64,000 nucleotides of DNA from Cyanodermella asteris (Eukaryota > Ascomycota > Lecanoromycetes > Ostropales > Stictidaceae), in contig UYJD01000010.1 in the NCBI GenBank assembly GCA_900618795.1, positions 772,980 through 836,979 of the forward strand, read 5' to 3'. This document shows, in pieces, positions 54,777 to 64,000 of this stretch. The stretch's first letter is position 1; each line of letters starts with the position of its first letter. The notes under the pieces were generated by a model. That model was not told the origin of the DNA. It saw only the letters and a program-made list of their open reading frames with translations, and did not search any database. A program made the translations under genes and the position numbers.

Positions 54777-57551
54777 ATGGGTCCCCCGACACTGAAACGA
54801 AATCAAAGCACCCGGAGCATCCGCTATGATCCCCCCGCCACCTTCCCCCAAGCCCTCTCCTACATCCCTCCCTCGGCCGCCCGTTCCCCAACCCGACACC
54901 CCGATCCCTACCGACGCCTCCTCCGTGGACCCGGCCGTCGCGGCTCCTTCGAACGACACATGCTAGAGGGCCTCTTCATCAAAGCATTCTGCATCTCCGC
55001 GTTCGCGGACCACCATCACAAGCACCACGACAACGAACCTGAGCAGGCGCAGCCCGAACAAGCACAGGCTCCGTCCCGACCGTCTACGGCCACATTATCC
55101 AGGTCAACAACGACCACGACCACGACGAGCGGATCGGACACGGCAATCTACTTCCCAGACAGCCGAAACGAGATCGTACGTCAGATCCGAAAACCGCGGT
55201 TCCGCGGCGGCGTGCCCAGGGAGCATCTGGAGATCGTCACCGAAACCGACAAGCAACGGCTCTTTGACGGGACGATCCCGGTCTCGGAGGCGAAATTGGA
55301 GGAAGCGGCGGATCTCATGGGCCGTCTGGGCAAGCTGAGTCCGCGGGTCAGGGAGCGGTTCGCGATGAAAGCGTACAGCCGCGAGACGCTGGTGTTTCGG
55401 CTACTGTTCCCGGAGAAGAGGGTGCGGAGAGGGAGCAGGACTGCAAATGCGAAGAAGGCGAATGGAGTCAATGGTGGGATGGAGACGGAGGAGGGAGACG
55501 GAGGAGGAGGAGGAGGAGGAGGAAAGGAGAGGGAGAATGGAGATGGGGGCGGACACGGCGTCGTCGACGGCTACTATGCCCTGAGCTACCGCTGGCAATC
55601 GCACGCCTCGGGGCCCAACCCGCGGGTCACGAACTGCAAAAAATACGCCGCGGGGATCCCGCCGGAAAAGTTCATCGCGAACCCCGTCTCGGACGAAATG
55701 TTCGAGGCCATTATGGAAGAACTCCCGGAAGCAGACGAAGGGCGGTACGGACTCTGGTGCGACCAAGTGTGCATCGACGAATCAAACGACGACGAACGGA
55801 ACACGGCGATCGGTATGATGGACAGCATCTACCGCGCAGCAACGAAGGTGATCATCGCGCTGGACGACGTGGAGATCACGGTCGAGGAGATTACGGCGAC
55901 GATGGAGTTTAGCGAATGGCATGATTATCATACGGAGAACGGACGGGTTCCGGAGGATGAGGACTTGTATTATATGCGGGATAAACCGAGGCTGCGGTCG
56001 TGTGTGGAGAAGATTATCTACTCGGACTATTTTGATCGGGCGTGGTGCGCGCATGAGTTTGAGCTTGCGCGGGATAGGGTTGTTTTGGTGAGGACGCAGG
56101 AGATCAGGGAGAATGGTCAGGTCAAGGTCATTCGGATTGAGGATGATAAGCTGCATTCGTTGATGCTTCTGTTGACTTTGCTTGACAGACAGGTCACCAC
56201 CGCGGAGCAGGCGACTCGTCGGGTTAATGTTGAGCTTCTCGCGTCACGGGACGCTCGCGATGATCCTGGTGTTCACTCGCAGCGTGTCCATGATATGCAG
56301 ACGCTTGCTTTGATTGTGAACATGAAAGCTGGTGGCGACCCGCAGCTTCCGGAAGATCGTAGGCCTTACTCGGCGATACGAGACAAGATGTCCATCATGC
56401 TCAACGCGAGCGATGTGGCACTCGTCCCCGCTGCAGATCTTGACATCGACCACGTCAGCATCAAGATTGCCGAAGCCAGGATCTATCAATACATCTCTCT
56501 CCTCATGCTCGCCGCTGGAAATCCCCTCGTGCTGACAACAACAGCCCCCTCAATACCAGCAGACGAAGAGCACGACTCGTGGCTTCGGAAGTTCTGGCTG
56601 CTGGACGCCGGCATCGATGCAGATCTGCCGCCCCTGCAACGGCCACTACCAATCAGAGTCGACCCAGACCCAGGATGTCGCTGGATAGAGCTCGACATGA
56701 TGCTTCCCAACTCCGCCTCTGGAGGAATCCTGCACACGGCTTCCGACAAGTTCGTCAAGCACGCCAGCAAATTCGTAACCGACTTCCGCACCAAGAACCC
56801 CGAGGTCATTGAGCCCGAAGGCAGTGACATTGCACAGGGAGTGCTGGAAGCGAGGCGCGAGTACATCACCCATCTCATCGCCTGCATCCTCGAATGCCGT
56901 TGGACTTGGGGCTATGGTCCGCTTCCTGCAGGAATGACCACGCCTAGTCCGACCAGTCCGACGATGGCGAGGAAGATGATCAACAAGCCGAAGATGAAGA
57001 TGAAATACAGCAGCGACGAACCCTGGGAGTACTTCTTTGGTGAAGGTCTGGATCGAATACCGGAAAGTATCGTCTGGGACCGCAGCGACAAGGATGAGAA
57101 CGAGCAAAAGACCGCCAAGGACATGGCCGGCGAGCTGATGAGTGGCCTGCTCATGACTGCACCCCTGCCGGAGACAAGAGGTGACACTGCGGCGTGGCGG
57201 CCAGCCTGGTTTGAGGTCGATGGACAGGACCAAGACATGTGCCAATCGGAGGACGGGATGAGGGAACTCTCGAGGTGTCGTTATATTGCCATGGTTCCTA
57301 GAGATGGTGGAACGTATCGGGCAGCGATACCCGACGTTTTGAAAAGCGACGAATATGTGAGCCTGGCCAGATGTTGGGTCTTGGAGGAGGGCGGCGAGGA
57401 AGGTAATTGGATCGTCAGGAACCGAAGCAAGCTGATTATGGAGACTCAATCGTTGGAGAAGCAATGCGAGGACGGATTGTGGGATATCCGGCCAAAGCAG
57501 AAGGTCTGGGGCCGAACCCGCGAGGTGTTGTCTGATGGTGAGGACATCTGA
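54777..57551 (+). CDS. HET-domain (heterokaryon incompatibility) protein
   Basis: A single-exon frame; the first in-frame ATG gives 924 residues. The HET domain is recognisable: GYYALSYRWQ at about 263, GLWCDQVCIDESNDDERNTA at about 325, then MMDSIYRAATKVIIALDDVE. HET proteins trigger cell death or growth arrest on non-self fusion; most are uncharacterised. The N-terminal ~250 residues are low-complexity, with Pro- and Thr-rich tracts (STTTTTTTSGS), a His/Gln-rich part and a poly-Gly run (GDGGGGGGGGKE) just before the domain. The ~500-residue C-terminal part is unassigned; no NACHT or repeat domain is evident. It converges on HEM14 with only 79 bp between stops. The frame is intact. Confidence 0.82.
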   Translation: MGPPTLKRNQSTRSIRYDPPATFPQALSYIPPSAARSPTRHPDPYRRLLRGPGRRGSFERHMLEGLFIKAFCISAFADHHHKHHDNEPEQAQPEQAQAPSRPSTATLSRSTTTTTTTSGSDTAIYFPDSRNEIVRQIRKPRFRGGVPREHLEIVTETDKQRLFDGTIPVSEAKLEEAADLMGRLGKLSPRVRERFAMKAYSRETLVFRLLFPEKRVRRGSRTANAKKANGVNGGMETEEGDGGGGGGGGKERENGDGGGHGVVDGYYALSYRWQSHASGPNPRVTNCKKYAAGIPPEKFIANPVSDEMFEAIMEELPEADEGRYGLWCDQVCIDESNDDERNTAIGMMDSIYRAATKVIIALDDVEITVEEITATMEFSEWHDYHTENGRVPEDEDLYYMRDKPRLRSCVEKIIYSDYFDRAWCAHEFELARDRVVLVRTQEIRENGQVKVIRIEDDKLHSLMLLLTLLDRQVTTAEQATRRVNVELLASRDARDDPGVHSQRVHDMQTLALIVNMKAGGDPQLPEDRRPYSAIRDKMSIMLNASDVALVPAADLDIDHVSIKIAEARIYQYISLLMLAAGNPLVLTTTAPSIPADEEHDSWLRKFWLLDAGIDADLPPLQRPLPIRVDPDPGCRWIELDMMLPNSASGGILHTASDKFVKHASKFVTDFRTKNPEVIEPEGSDIAQGVLEARREYITHLIACILECRWTWGYGPLPAGMTTPSPTSPTMARKMINKPKMKMKYSSDEPWEYFFGEGLDRIPESIVWDRSDKDENEQKTAKDMAGELMSGLLMTAPLPETRGDTAAWRPAWFEVDGQDQDMCQSEDGMRELSRCRYIAMVPRDGGTYRAAIPDVLKSDEYVSLARCWVLEEGGEEGNWIVRNRSKLIMETQSLEKQCEDGLWDIRPKQKVWGRTREVLSDGEDI

Positions 57552-57630
57552 GGGCTCATTGTTCGCAACCATGCGCCTGTAGACGAGAAGGCGAATGAAC
57601 ATGTTCATAATCTCTCAACAGAATCGATCA

Positions 57631-59448
57631 TCAACGCTTGATCTTGACCTTATGGCTTACTTCCCCACCTAGTCCCGTTGGGTAGGGTCCGGAGTAACTG
57701 GACATTGCCTTCCCCAAACCTGGATTATCTTTATCAACACCCATCGCGGCATTGCGTCCACTGCGAACACAGTCATTCACGCCGACGCCCTCGTAGCTGG
57801 CCCCAGCCAAAATAAGTCTGTTGTCCCAATAAGAACCCAAACCCAAATACGCAGACAATTTGCCAGTACTCGCGAGATGGGCAATTGGGTACTGCGGGAT
57901 GCAGTCCCTCTGCAAGGTGGCTCTGGAAATGAACGGCTCGTCTGTGATGCCCAAATGGCGAGCCACCAGACTTTTAGCGTTCGCGATGCCCTCCGCTTCC
58001 GAGGGCAGATAGCGCGGATCCAGATCATTCCAATAGTGTCCGCCGAGCATGACTGTGAGTTTCGTGCCCGGGACGGTGTCCTGGCCCTGGATGGCCTCGG
58101 AATCGAAAACGACCCCGAGACCCAGTTCGGGGTTTTGTTCGGCGGGGACGTGTCTTGGGATTAGGTATCCGAATCCTTTCACCGGAAGGAGGTCGGGCGC
58201 CGGATACCAGAGATTGACGACCATGACAGAAACGGATCCGGTCCGAGTCAGTTCCTCTTGGATTTCGGGGACATGAGCGTTGGAGTCTTGAGGGGATCTA
58301 CCGAGTATGGCGCTAAGACTAGAACCCGGAAGAGCAGAAATGACATGAGTAAATCCATATCCTTTCGTGTTTTTGGCGGTCTTGACAAGCATTCGCTCGG
58401 GGTTGTTGGGTCGAACATCGAGGGACGAGATGGACTGACTGGTCTGGATGGTTACTCGAGCGTTTTTCCGTAGCACGTCGACGAGCTTATCTGAAAATTG
58501 CTGGACACCGTTCTTGAAACTGAAAACGCTTGAGGCTTCTATGCTCTTCATCGCTGCCAATGATTGTTCGTCTGGCTCGACGCTTTCCCGGTATTTGTCC
58601 TCGTGTTTGCGGTACTTTGTTTGCCAGAGGGAATCGTCAAGTGGTATTCTGCTTTTTCCCTCGCCTTCTGGACCCCATCGGTTAATAAACGACTCGATCA
58701 GAGCACCTCGTGTGATGCTCCCATACCTCCGCAGATGTCCCCACGCCGACGGGAACAGCGCTCCGAATCCGAGGAAGCTTACGTTCCCGGCATATATGCC
58801 GTGCAAGACTGCAGACGCCAAGTTGGCCGTCTCCGGGCCAAACCGACGCGACAGCACAGCCTCCACCGAAGCGTCCCGATAAGCGAAACCATCAGCAGCA
58901 CGACCTTCAAACTCCCGGTCATAAGTCAGCAAGTCGTGAATGACGCCTCGGACCAACCCCTCCGCCAACGGCTCCTGCAGAAACCTCGGAATGTCGCTCA
59001 GCGCACTCGGCATGCGCACAAGGTGGTCCGGATAGTACACAAACCGATTCTTCGCCGCGGGCGAGTCTTTGGAGCAGACTAGTGCTTCCCTCTCTAGACC
59101 CAACTCCCGGATCGTCATTAGCGTCGCGAGGCCACTCGCCCCGGCCGGCCGGAGCGTGCGAACGGCTTTTTCGAGCAGCACCTTGCCACCGGGGACGTCC
59201 ACGAACTCGGATTGGACCCAGCCGCCGAGTTGCGGTTTGCTGTCGAAGATTGTTATCTTGTGGGGCGTATTCTGGAGGAGCTCGAAGGCTGCGGCGAGGC
59301 CTGTGATGCCGCCGCCGAGGATGGCGACGTTTTGGGGCTTGGTATGTGCCGTTGCATAGTTGCGGACTTTATGCTCGATTGAGCGTTGGACGGTGCGGAA
59401 TTGATACGATGTGGTGATACGAGGCAGCTGAAGGACTCGCAGTGACAT
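57631..59448 (-). CDS. HEM14: Protoporphyrinogen oxidase, mitochondrial
   Basis: A single-exon minus-strand frame, 605 residues from MSLRVLQLPRITTSYQF. The N-terminus is Arg/Ser/Tyr-rich and without acidic residues, fitting a mitochondrial presequence. The enzyme oxidises protoporphyrinogen IX to protoporphyrin IX with FAD and oxygen at the inner membrane, the penultimate haem step. Visible motifs: VAILGGGITGLAAAFELLQ (FAD Rossmann), KAVRTLRPAGASGLAT (substrate-side loop), GFTHVISALPGSSL, and the C-terminal FAD motif GASYEGVGVNDCVRSGRNAA. Length is normal for fungi, and the frame is intact. Confidence 0.94.
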   Translation of the reverse strand: MSLRVLQLPRITTSYQFRTVQRSIEHKVRNYATAHTKPQNVAILGGGITGLAAAFELLQNTPHKITIFDSKPQLGGWVQSEFVDVPGGKVLLEKAVRTLRPAGASGLATLMTIRELGLEREALVCSKDSPAAKNRFVYYPDHLVRMPSALSDIPRFLQEPLAEGLVRGVIHDLLTYDREFEGRAADGFAYRDASVEAVLSRRFGPETANLASAVLHGIYAGNVSFLGFGALFPSAWGHLRRYGSITRGALIESFINRWGPEGEGKSRIPLDDSLWQTKYRKHEDKYRESVEPDEQSLAAMKSIEASSVFSFKNGVQQFSDKLVDVLRKNARVTIQTSQSISSLDVRPNNPERMLVKTAKNTKGYGFTHVISALPGSSLSAILGRSPQDSNAHVPEIQEELTRTGSVSVMVVNLWYPAPDLLPVKGFGYLIPRHVPAEQNPELGLGVVFDSEAIQGQDTVPGTKLTVMLGGHYWNDLDPRYLPSEAEGIANAKSLVARHLGITDEPFISRATLQRDCIPQYPIAHLASTGKLSAYLGLGSYWDNRLILAGASYEGVGVNDCVRSGRNAAMGVDKDNPGLGKAMSSYSGPYPTGLGGEVSHKVKIKR

Positions 59449-59961
59449 GGTCGTCAAAATGAGCGTGTGAAATGAAGGACTGGTAGGACAGAAGCTCAGT
59501 CAGATTCGGATATGACGGGTGAACGCAAAAGCGTGCCAAGCTAGCACCGAGATTTCTGCTCGAGCTGCGGAAAGTCAGTGCATTACCGATCAACTTTGGC
59601 ACGAATATGCGTGGTAGAGAGGCCACAGCCCGGATACATAGTATTTACTTTCAGATACTTGTAGCATATAGGTGGCTGGCTTTTCGATGCGCGTCACACT
59701 AGCTACGCCTATGCCTACGTGTTGTAGAGTCGCCCCAATCCCAGGACCCACAACGAGCCCATGTGGCCTACACGCTAGAATGGCGAATTTTAATGTTAGT
59801 CCAAACTTGGACTCTACTCTTATTAGATACATCCGAGGTTCTTCCCGCGTCTCAGCCATGGGAGAACTTAGTACAGGAGGAACCGCTTCTGAATTTGGTA
59901 TTATCGTATTAGTCTACTCTATTAAAGATATTTATCTATTTACTATATTAGATACTAAGCT
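59449..59961. other. Intergenic grading into AT-rich DNA before the gap
   Basis: No gene supported. From about 59885 the sequence is almost purely A/T with many TA steps (for example TATTTATCTATTTACTATAT), the look of a RIP-mutated repeat. The element itself is not visible because of the gap. Confidence 0.5.
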
Positions 59962-60199
59962 NNNNNNNNNNNNNNNNNNNNNNNNNNNNNNNNNNNNNNN
60001 NNNNNNNNNNNNNNNNNNNNNNNNNNNNNNNNNNNNNNNNNNNNNNNNNNNNNNNNNNNNNNNNNNNNNNNNNNNNNNNNNNNNNNNNNNNNNNNNNNNN
60101 NNNNNNNNNNNNNNNNNNNNNNNNNNNNNNNNNNNNNNNNNNNNNNNNNNNNNNNNNNNNNNNNNNNNNNNNNNNNNNNNNNNNNNNNNNNNNNNNNNN
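59962..60199. other. Assembly gap (238 N)
   Basis: 238 undetermined bases. Any frame reading across it is meaningless. The true length may differ. Confidence 0.99.
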
Positions 60200-61057
60200 A
60201 CCTAAATTAGGTGAGGCGCCGCCGTTTAATGACTTGGGCAAAGAAAAAAGTCAGTGATCACACAGCTACAGTAACTGTTGGAGACTGAAGTAGTCAATCG
60301 TCAGCCTTACATCCGCTATAAGGTGAGGGCACTATTTCGAAGGGAAAAGAAAGCGTGTCACGGATCGGGGGGTCTGAACAGCCGCGGCAAGCGGCGGGTC
60401 GTGTCCGCGCAAGGCGGGTGGACAGAAGTCGTGGCGCACGTACGGGTAAGAACACCTCTGAACGTCCTTGTTTCACGACTTGCGAACCGACTCGCGATAG
60501 TACCTTTTAAAAAGACGCGAGCATCAATTTCTACAGGTACTTATATTACTATCCCTGAAGGCAGAGGTATATGTGATGGAGCAAGTAGAAGCTGTAGTAC
60601 TAACGCCACGACATCTGCCCACCCGCCTTGCGCGCCGGATCGAGGGTGTTTGTTTGAGCCAGCATTATTATTATCTTGTCGGCGTCGTCGAGGCCAGCCA
60701 GTCGGAGATGGTGTAGGAGAAACCTGTTGGTATGCAAAGCTTATGCGATGCAATATTGTATGGGCCTAATTCTTGAGGCCTCCCGGCCAGGCGCTTATGG
60801 CCCACAGCATGCAGGCATTTATTATTTCCCTCAGCCCTCGAAAGACGATCCGGATGAAGCGGCGTCTGGAGGGGCGATCAACAGGGTGAGCTGGCAAAAT
60901 GATTGGGGTACTCGTGCTCCGCCTGTACGAGAGAGCATTCGTCAGTCTATAAGAACATGCGTTTCCCAGCCCTCTCCAACAGCAGTCCCTCAAGCCCCAT
61001 CACGCACGCTCACATCTCTTCTTTTCCTTCCCCGTCCCAACGACATTCCAACCTAAC
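60200..61057. other. Repeat-like region between the gap and the hydrolase
   Basis: No gene supported. It contains the inverted-repeat element at 60406-60634. The last ~150 bases are pyrimidine-rich and are likely the hydrolase 5' region. Confidence 0.45.
60406..60634. mobile_element. MITE-like element with 31-bp terminal inverted repeats
   Basis: The left arm (60406-60436, starting CGCGCAAGGCGGGTGG) and the right arm (60604-60634) are inverted copies matching at 29 of 31 bases. They bound a 167-bp AT-richer core without coding capacity. The total of 229 bp suits a non-autonomous DNA transposon (MITE). I found no clear target-site duplication, so the family is not assigned, and a simple inverted duplication remains possible. 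Confidence 0.5.
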
Positions 61058-61837
61058 ATGTCCCCCAAGCCCGATATTGTGCTGGTCCACGGCGGCTGGC
61101 ACACGCCCGCCAGCTACGCCAAACTCACAAAGGCCCTGGAGACCGAGGGCTTCAAGGTGCACATCCCAGCCATGCCCACCATGAGCGGCAAGCGACCCCC
61201 GACGGCAGACCTCTATACCGATACGGACTTTATCCGCGACTACGTGTCAAAGCTGTCCGACCAGGGCACCCGGTCCATTGCCGTTATGCACTCGTACGGC
61301 GGCCAGGTCGGGACCAACGCGCTGCTGGGGCTGGGTACGAGCAAGCGCGCGAGCGAGGGCAAGGCCGGCGGCGTGCTCGAGCTCGTGTACATGGCCGGCT
61401 TCGCCATGACCGAGGGTACGTCCATGACCGGGTGGGTGGATTCACAGGGCCACAGCGACCTGATGCCGCTGGCGTTTGACTTTCAGGACGACGGGATCGT
61501 GCTGAGCCGCGACCCGAAGACGTTGGTGGTGGGCGCAGACCTGCTAAGCGCCGAGGAGATGGAGGCCTACCTCGCCACGTTTACGACGTGGGCGAGCAAG
61601 TCGTGGACGGATGAGCTGAAGCAGTCGGCCTGGCGCGAGATTCCCGTCACGTATATCCAGACGACGCAGGACATGACCGTCTTGCCGGACTACCAGGAGA
61701 AGTTTTAGGAGCTCATCCGTGCGGCAGGCACACCCTGCACCAAGGCTGTCATCGAGACAGGCCACTGTCCCAATGTCACAGCCACGGACAAGGTTGTAGA
61801 TGTGCTCAAGGATGTCGCAGCGAGAGCTACTGCTTGA
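61058..61837 (+). pseudogene. Alpha/beta hydrolase with an internal stop near the C-terminus
   Basis: A single-exon frame of 259 positions with one TAG at 61706-61708. The N-terminus DIVLVHGGWHTPASYAKLT has the oxyanion HGGW-type motif. MHSYGGQVG holds the nucleophile-elbow Ser, LVYMAGFAMTEGTSM follows, and after the stop VIETGHCPNVTATDKVVDVL supplies the catalytic His. The break reads YQEKF-stop-ELIRAAG, so CAG to TAG is simplest. Truncation would remove the His and inactivate the enzyme. These small fungal hydrolases resemble plant methyl-esterases; the substrate is unknown. Strong GC preference at third positions suggests recent function. Confidence 0.7.
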
Positions 61838-61973
61838 AAGCCGTGCCAAGCACCTGTCGGATTCGTACTTGAATATACATACTTGTTGCTTCGGGCAGAA
61901 CACAAAATGATTGACATGATTTCTCCTTTGACCCAAAAACATCAGTTCCCAATTCCATGTCTCTGAACACTCA

Positions 61974-62510
61974 TCAGATGCTCGCCCTCTTCTTCATGAC
62001 AAGTTCCAAAGCTCCAGGCGTGGTCGTGAAGAAATCCAAGGCATCATCAAACATGGCTTGTCCTGTTTCTCCAGGTGCGAGTTCAAAATCAAGCTTGTCG
62101 ACTAGCATCGCAGCAGCAACCCGAATCTCTATCATGCTCCGGTTTCTGCCCAAAACACGACATCTTACCTGGCGCTCCATGGCATAAAAGCAGTCTTGTC
62201 GAGGATGAGTTCGGGCTTGGGACGTGAATCGCTCATGGATCCACTCGGTGGGCTGAGCGAAAATAGCGACCATCTGTAGCAGCGTTAGCCAACTCAAGTC
62301 CCGGCTCGTAACGCTGGTTCGGAAAACTTACCCTTGGAGAAGACTGTATCGGGAAGCCACGCCAGTGGTGCTCTGGGGAATGTAGACTCCGGCATGCACG
62401 AGGCCTCCTCGAGGAGCCATATGAAGCCCCAGAGGTCGGTACTGCGGGATTCAATCTCAGCATGTCTAGGGAATCACGGTACGCTCTAGGTCCTACCATC
62501 ATAAGTGGGG
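61974..62510 (-). pseudogene. Cytochrome P450 C-terminal relic
   Basis: Minus-strand pieces match the last quarter of a P450 in several frames. RDSLDMLRLNPAVPTSG (the ExxR-proximal 'LRLxPAVPT' block) is followed, after a frame change, by LHMAPRGGLVHAGVYIP. Then RPKPELILDKTAFMPWSA (the segment before the haem loop) and MIEIRVAAAMLVDKLDFELA (the helix after the haem Cys) lead to a stop at 61974. The haem loop itself is scrambled, and no upstream two-thirds of the gene was seen. Several frame changes and perhaps one intron (GTAAGT...CTACAG) are present. It is a host-gene fragment, not a working enzyme. Confidence 0.6.
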
Positions 62511-62591
62511 GATCAAGGTCTCTGCGGGTCAGTCACCATAAACAAAGGAAAAAGGGCCAAGCAATGGCTGACAAAAGAGTCAATTCATGTC

Positions 62592-62614
62592 TGTGTGTGT
62601 GTGTGTGTGTGTGT
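62592..62614. repeat. (TG)n microsatellite
   Basis: About 11.5 uninterrupted TG units. Confidence 0.9.
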
Positions 62615-63185
62615 AACTATCACGCTATACCCCTGGAGGTGAGAGAGAAGAGAAGAGTAAGAAGTCCATGCCAGGTGAGCCAGCACGCCAAGCTAGAATC
62701 TACCCAAAAAGGGCAATATGCTAGTGAAGGCCCGCGATCACCACGACAATATGCGCTGAGGCCTTGTTGACGGTATTTGGAACATAACTCTGACATTGCG
62801 ACATAGCCTATTGGCCGCCCAGCCCATGAACTGTCGGTAGTATTTCACGCGCTCGATTCCAAGGGATGCCCATCACGAGAAACTTGAGCCAAGGCACCGC
62901 CGCGAGGGGACCCAAGTCGGCAGTTGTACCATAATCGTGTAGAGTGAGAATCAGATGTGGTTTTGCCGGGTCGGCATTGAGTGTTTGAAAGTCAAATGGT
63001 CAAACCCGAGCTTCCCCCCCACCCTTCACGACTTTCACAAAACTGGCGAAATAAGCTCGTGAGCGTGGCTGTATATTATTGCTTTCGTGTTTTTTTTTGT
63101 TTTTTTTTTGTTTTTTCCAAGGCCAAGAGCAGCGTGTCAACTACCGCACGCACAAACACTGGCCAATCTTTTGCGTGCCTCGAAA

Positions 63186-63216
63186 GCTGAATGCTGAATG
63201 CTGAATGCCGAATGCC
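63186..63216. repeat. Heptamer tandem repeat GCTGAAT
   Basis: Four units in a row, the last with one change (GCCGAAT), followed by a partial GCC. A similar short motif (GCCGAATTCCGAATGCTGAAT) occurs near 32194-32214. Confidence 0.7.
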
Positions 63217-64000
63217 TTGCTCCCACGCCCTACGCTTTTATGCATGCACAGCTGGACCTCGCGCTATATCGAGCGACGACCATGGGATGAAGTAAAATCA
63301 TAGTACCACGCCTCGGCGACACCGAGACTCCGGTCCGTATAGCCTATAGGATGCATCGTTGGCAAAAAGAGAGTCACTTCGTTGAAACTATTATTATAAC
63401 GAAACCGATGAAGTCGTCCCCCGATGCGGTTAGTTCTGAGCGACCGCGCTCTGGAGCAGCGACAGTTACTTTCCACCCCTCCGAAACACTGACCTAAAAT
63501 TTGAGCAAGATCGGCCACGAGAGGCATCGTGTTGCTTTGCAATGTGGTATGGCAGGTATATCGTGGGAACGTGGCTGGTTCGACATTGACAGGGGCCAAA
63601 AAAAAAAAAAAAGTAAAAAAAGTTTGGCGCAGAGAGTCACACCTTTTTCTCGACACGAATGTTCATCGCCATGAGATAATGTCCAATATCACCCATGACT
63701 GATCAAGAAAACGAAACGCGCAACCGTCGCATTATCTATTCCTCGCACAGCAGATATAGTTACGCTTCAACCGTTTGGGCACAATCATTCATTGCTTGTA
63801 GCAAGCTCTACTGGTTCATGTTCGTGGTGCTTCGTCCATATGTGAACATTCACATGCATTGCCACTCAAGCAGGTCACTCAAGTACGGCAACAACAAATC
63901 ACGATCATATGGACTCAGGTTTATTTGAATGTTTTGAATTGTTTTCCCTTCTGGTTTCTTCAGTGGCAATTGCCAATCTACAAAACACCACGTGAAAGCA

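Larger units (their letters stand above)
62511..64000. other. Gene-poor right end
   Basis: About 1.5 kb with no supported gene. It contains a (TG)n tract, T-runs around 63089-63117, A-runs at 63599-63620 and a short heptamer repeat. Confidence 0.45.

Noticed and set aside
56646-57608. 320-codon antisense frame across the HET gene
   Set aside because: Overlaps the confirmed HET frame; composition is that of a reverse-strand shadow.
59672-60241. Frames running through the N gap
   Set aside because: The translated length is mostly undetermined bases.
5003-61837. TAG reassigned as a sense codon
   Set aside because: TAG is the natural terminator of several intact genes here (transhydrogenase, PAN2, hexokinase, aminopeptidase, permease), at conserved C-termini.

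Overview
The window is nuclear DNA of a filamentous ascomycete (Pezizomycotina; a Dothideomycetes-like fungus is my best guess, by inference only). Support: short GT-AG introns of about 50-60 nt with CTRAC/CTAAC-like branch points; typical single-copy fungal genes (PAN2, acuF-type PEP carboxykinase, hexokinase, HEM14, an ICP55-type aminopeptidase, a Mep-type ammonium permease); families largely confined to filamentous fungi (HET domain, PTH11-like rhodopsin-domain membrane protein, expanded BTB-like proteins); and AT-rich sequence beside an assembly gap that resembles RIP-mutated repeat DNA.

Layout. 0-5 kb: a small three-exon gene, a possible C1-like zinc-finger ORF, and a mitochondrial hydroxyacid-oxoacid transhydrogenase. 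5-10 kb: minus strand, two decayed genes of unknown function, then a SIRT5-type sirtuin cut by a stop. 12.5-19.3 kb: PEP carboxykinase, a decayed 12-bp minisatellite, and PAN2. 19.7-27 kb: four tandem BTB-like paralogues, two readable and two broken. 27.8-31.8 kb: divergent aminopeptidase/hexokinase pair. 34-38.7 kb: rhodopsin-domain membrane protein and an SDR. 40-47.3 kb: secreted Ser/Thr-rich protein, small coiled-coil protein, broken homogentisate-dioxygenase-like gene, broken two-domain alpha/beta-barrel gene, beta-trefoil protein, second barrel protein. 50.7-59.5 kb: ammonium permease, HET-domain protein, protoporphyrinogen oxidase. 59.5-64 kb: N gap with AT-rich flank, a MITE-like inverted-repeat element, an alpha/beta hydrolase with an internal stop, a cytochrome P450 relic, and gene-poor DNA.

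The housekeeping genes reconstruct cleanly with consistent splice phases. The accessory genes are often broken by one or a few lesions. Seven loci carry an in-frame stop inside otherwise readable protein, and six of these fit a C-to-T change in a CpA context on one strand. Several frameshifts sit in G homopolymers, so sequence error must be separated from real decay. Metabolically, PEPCK (gluconeogenesis), hexokinase (glycolytic entry), the transhydrogenase and the ammonium permease cover central carbon and nitrogen use; these are ordinary neighbours, not an evident cluster. I saw no convincing secondary-metabolite cluster, CRISPR array, rRNA or intact tRNA.
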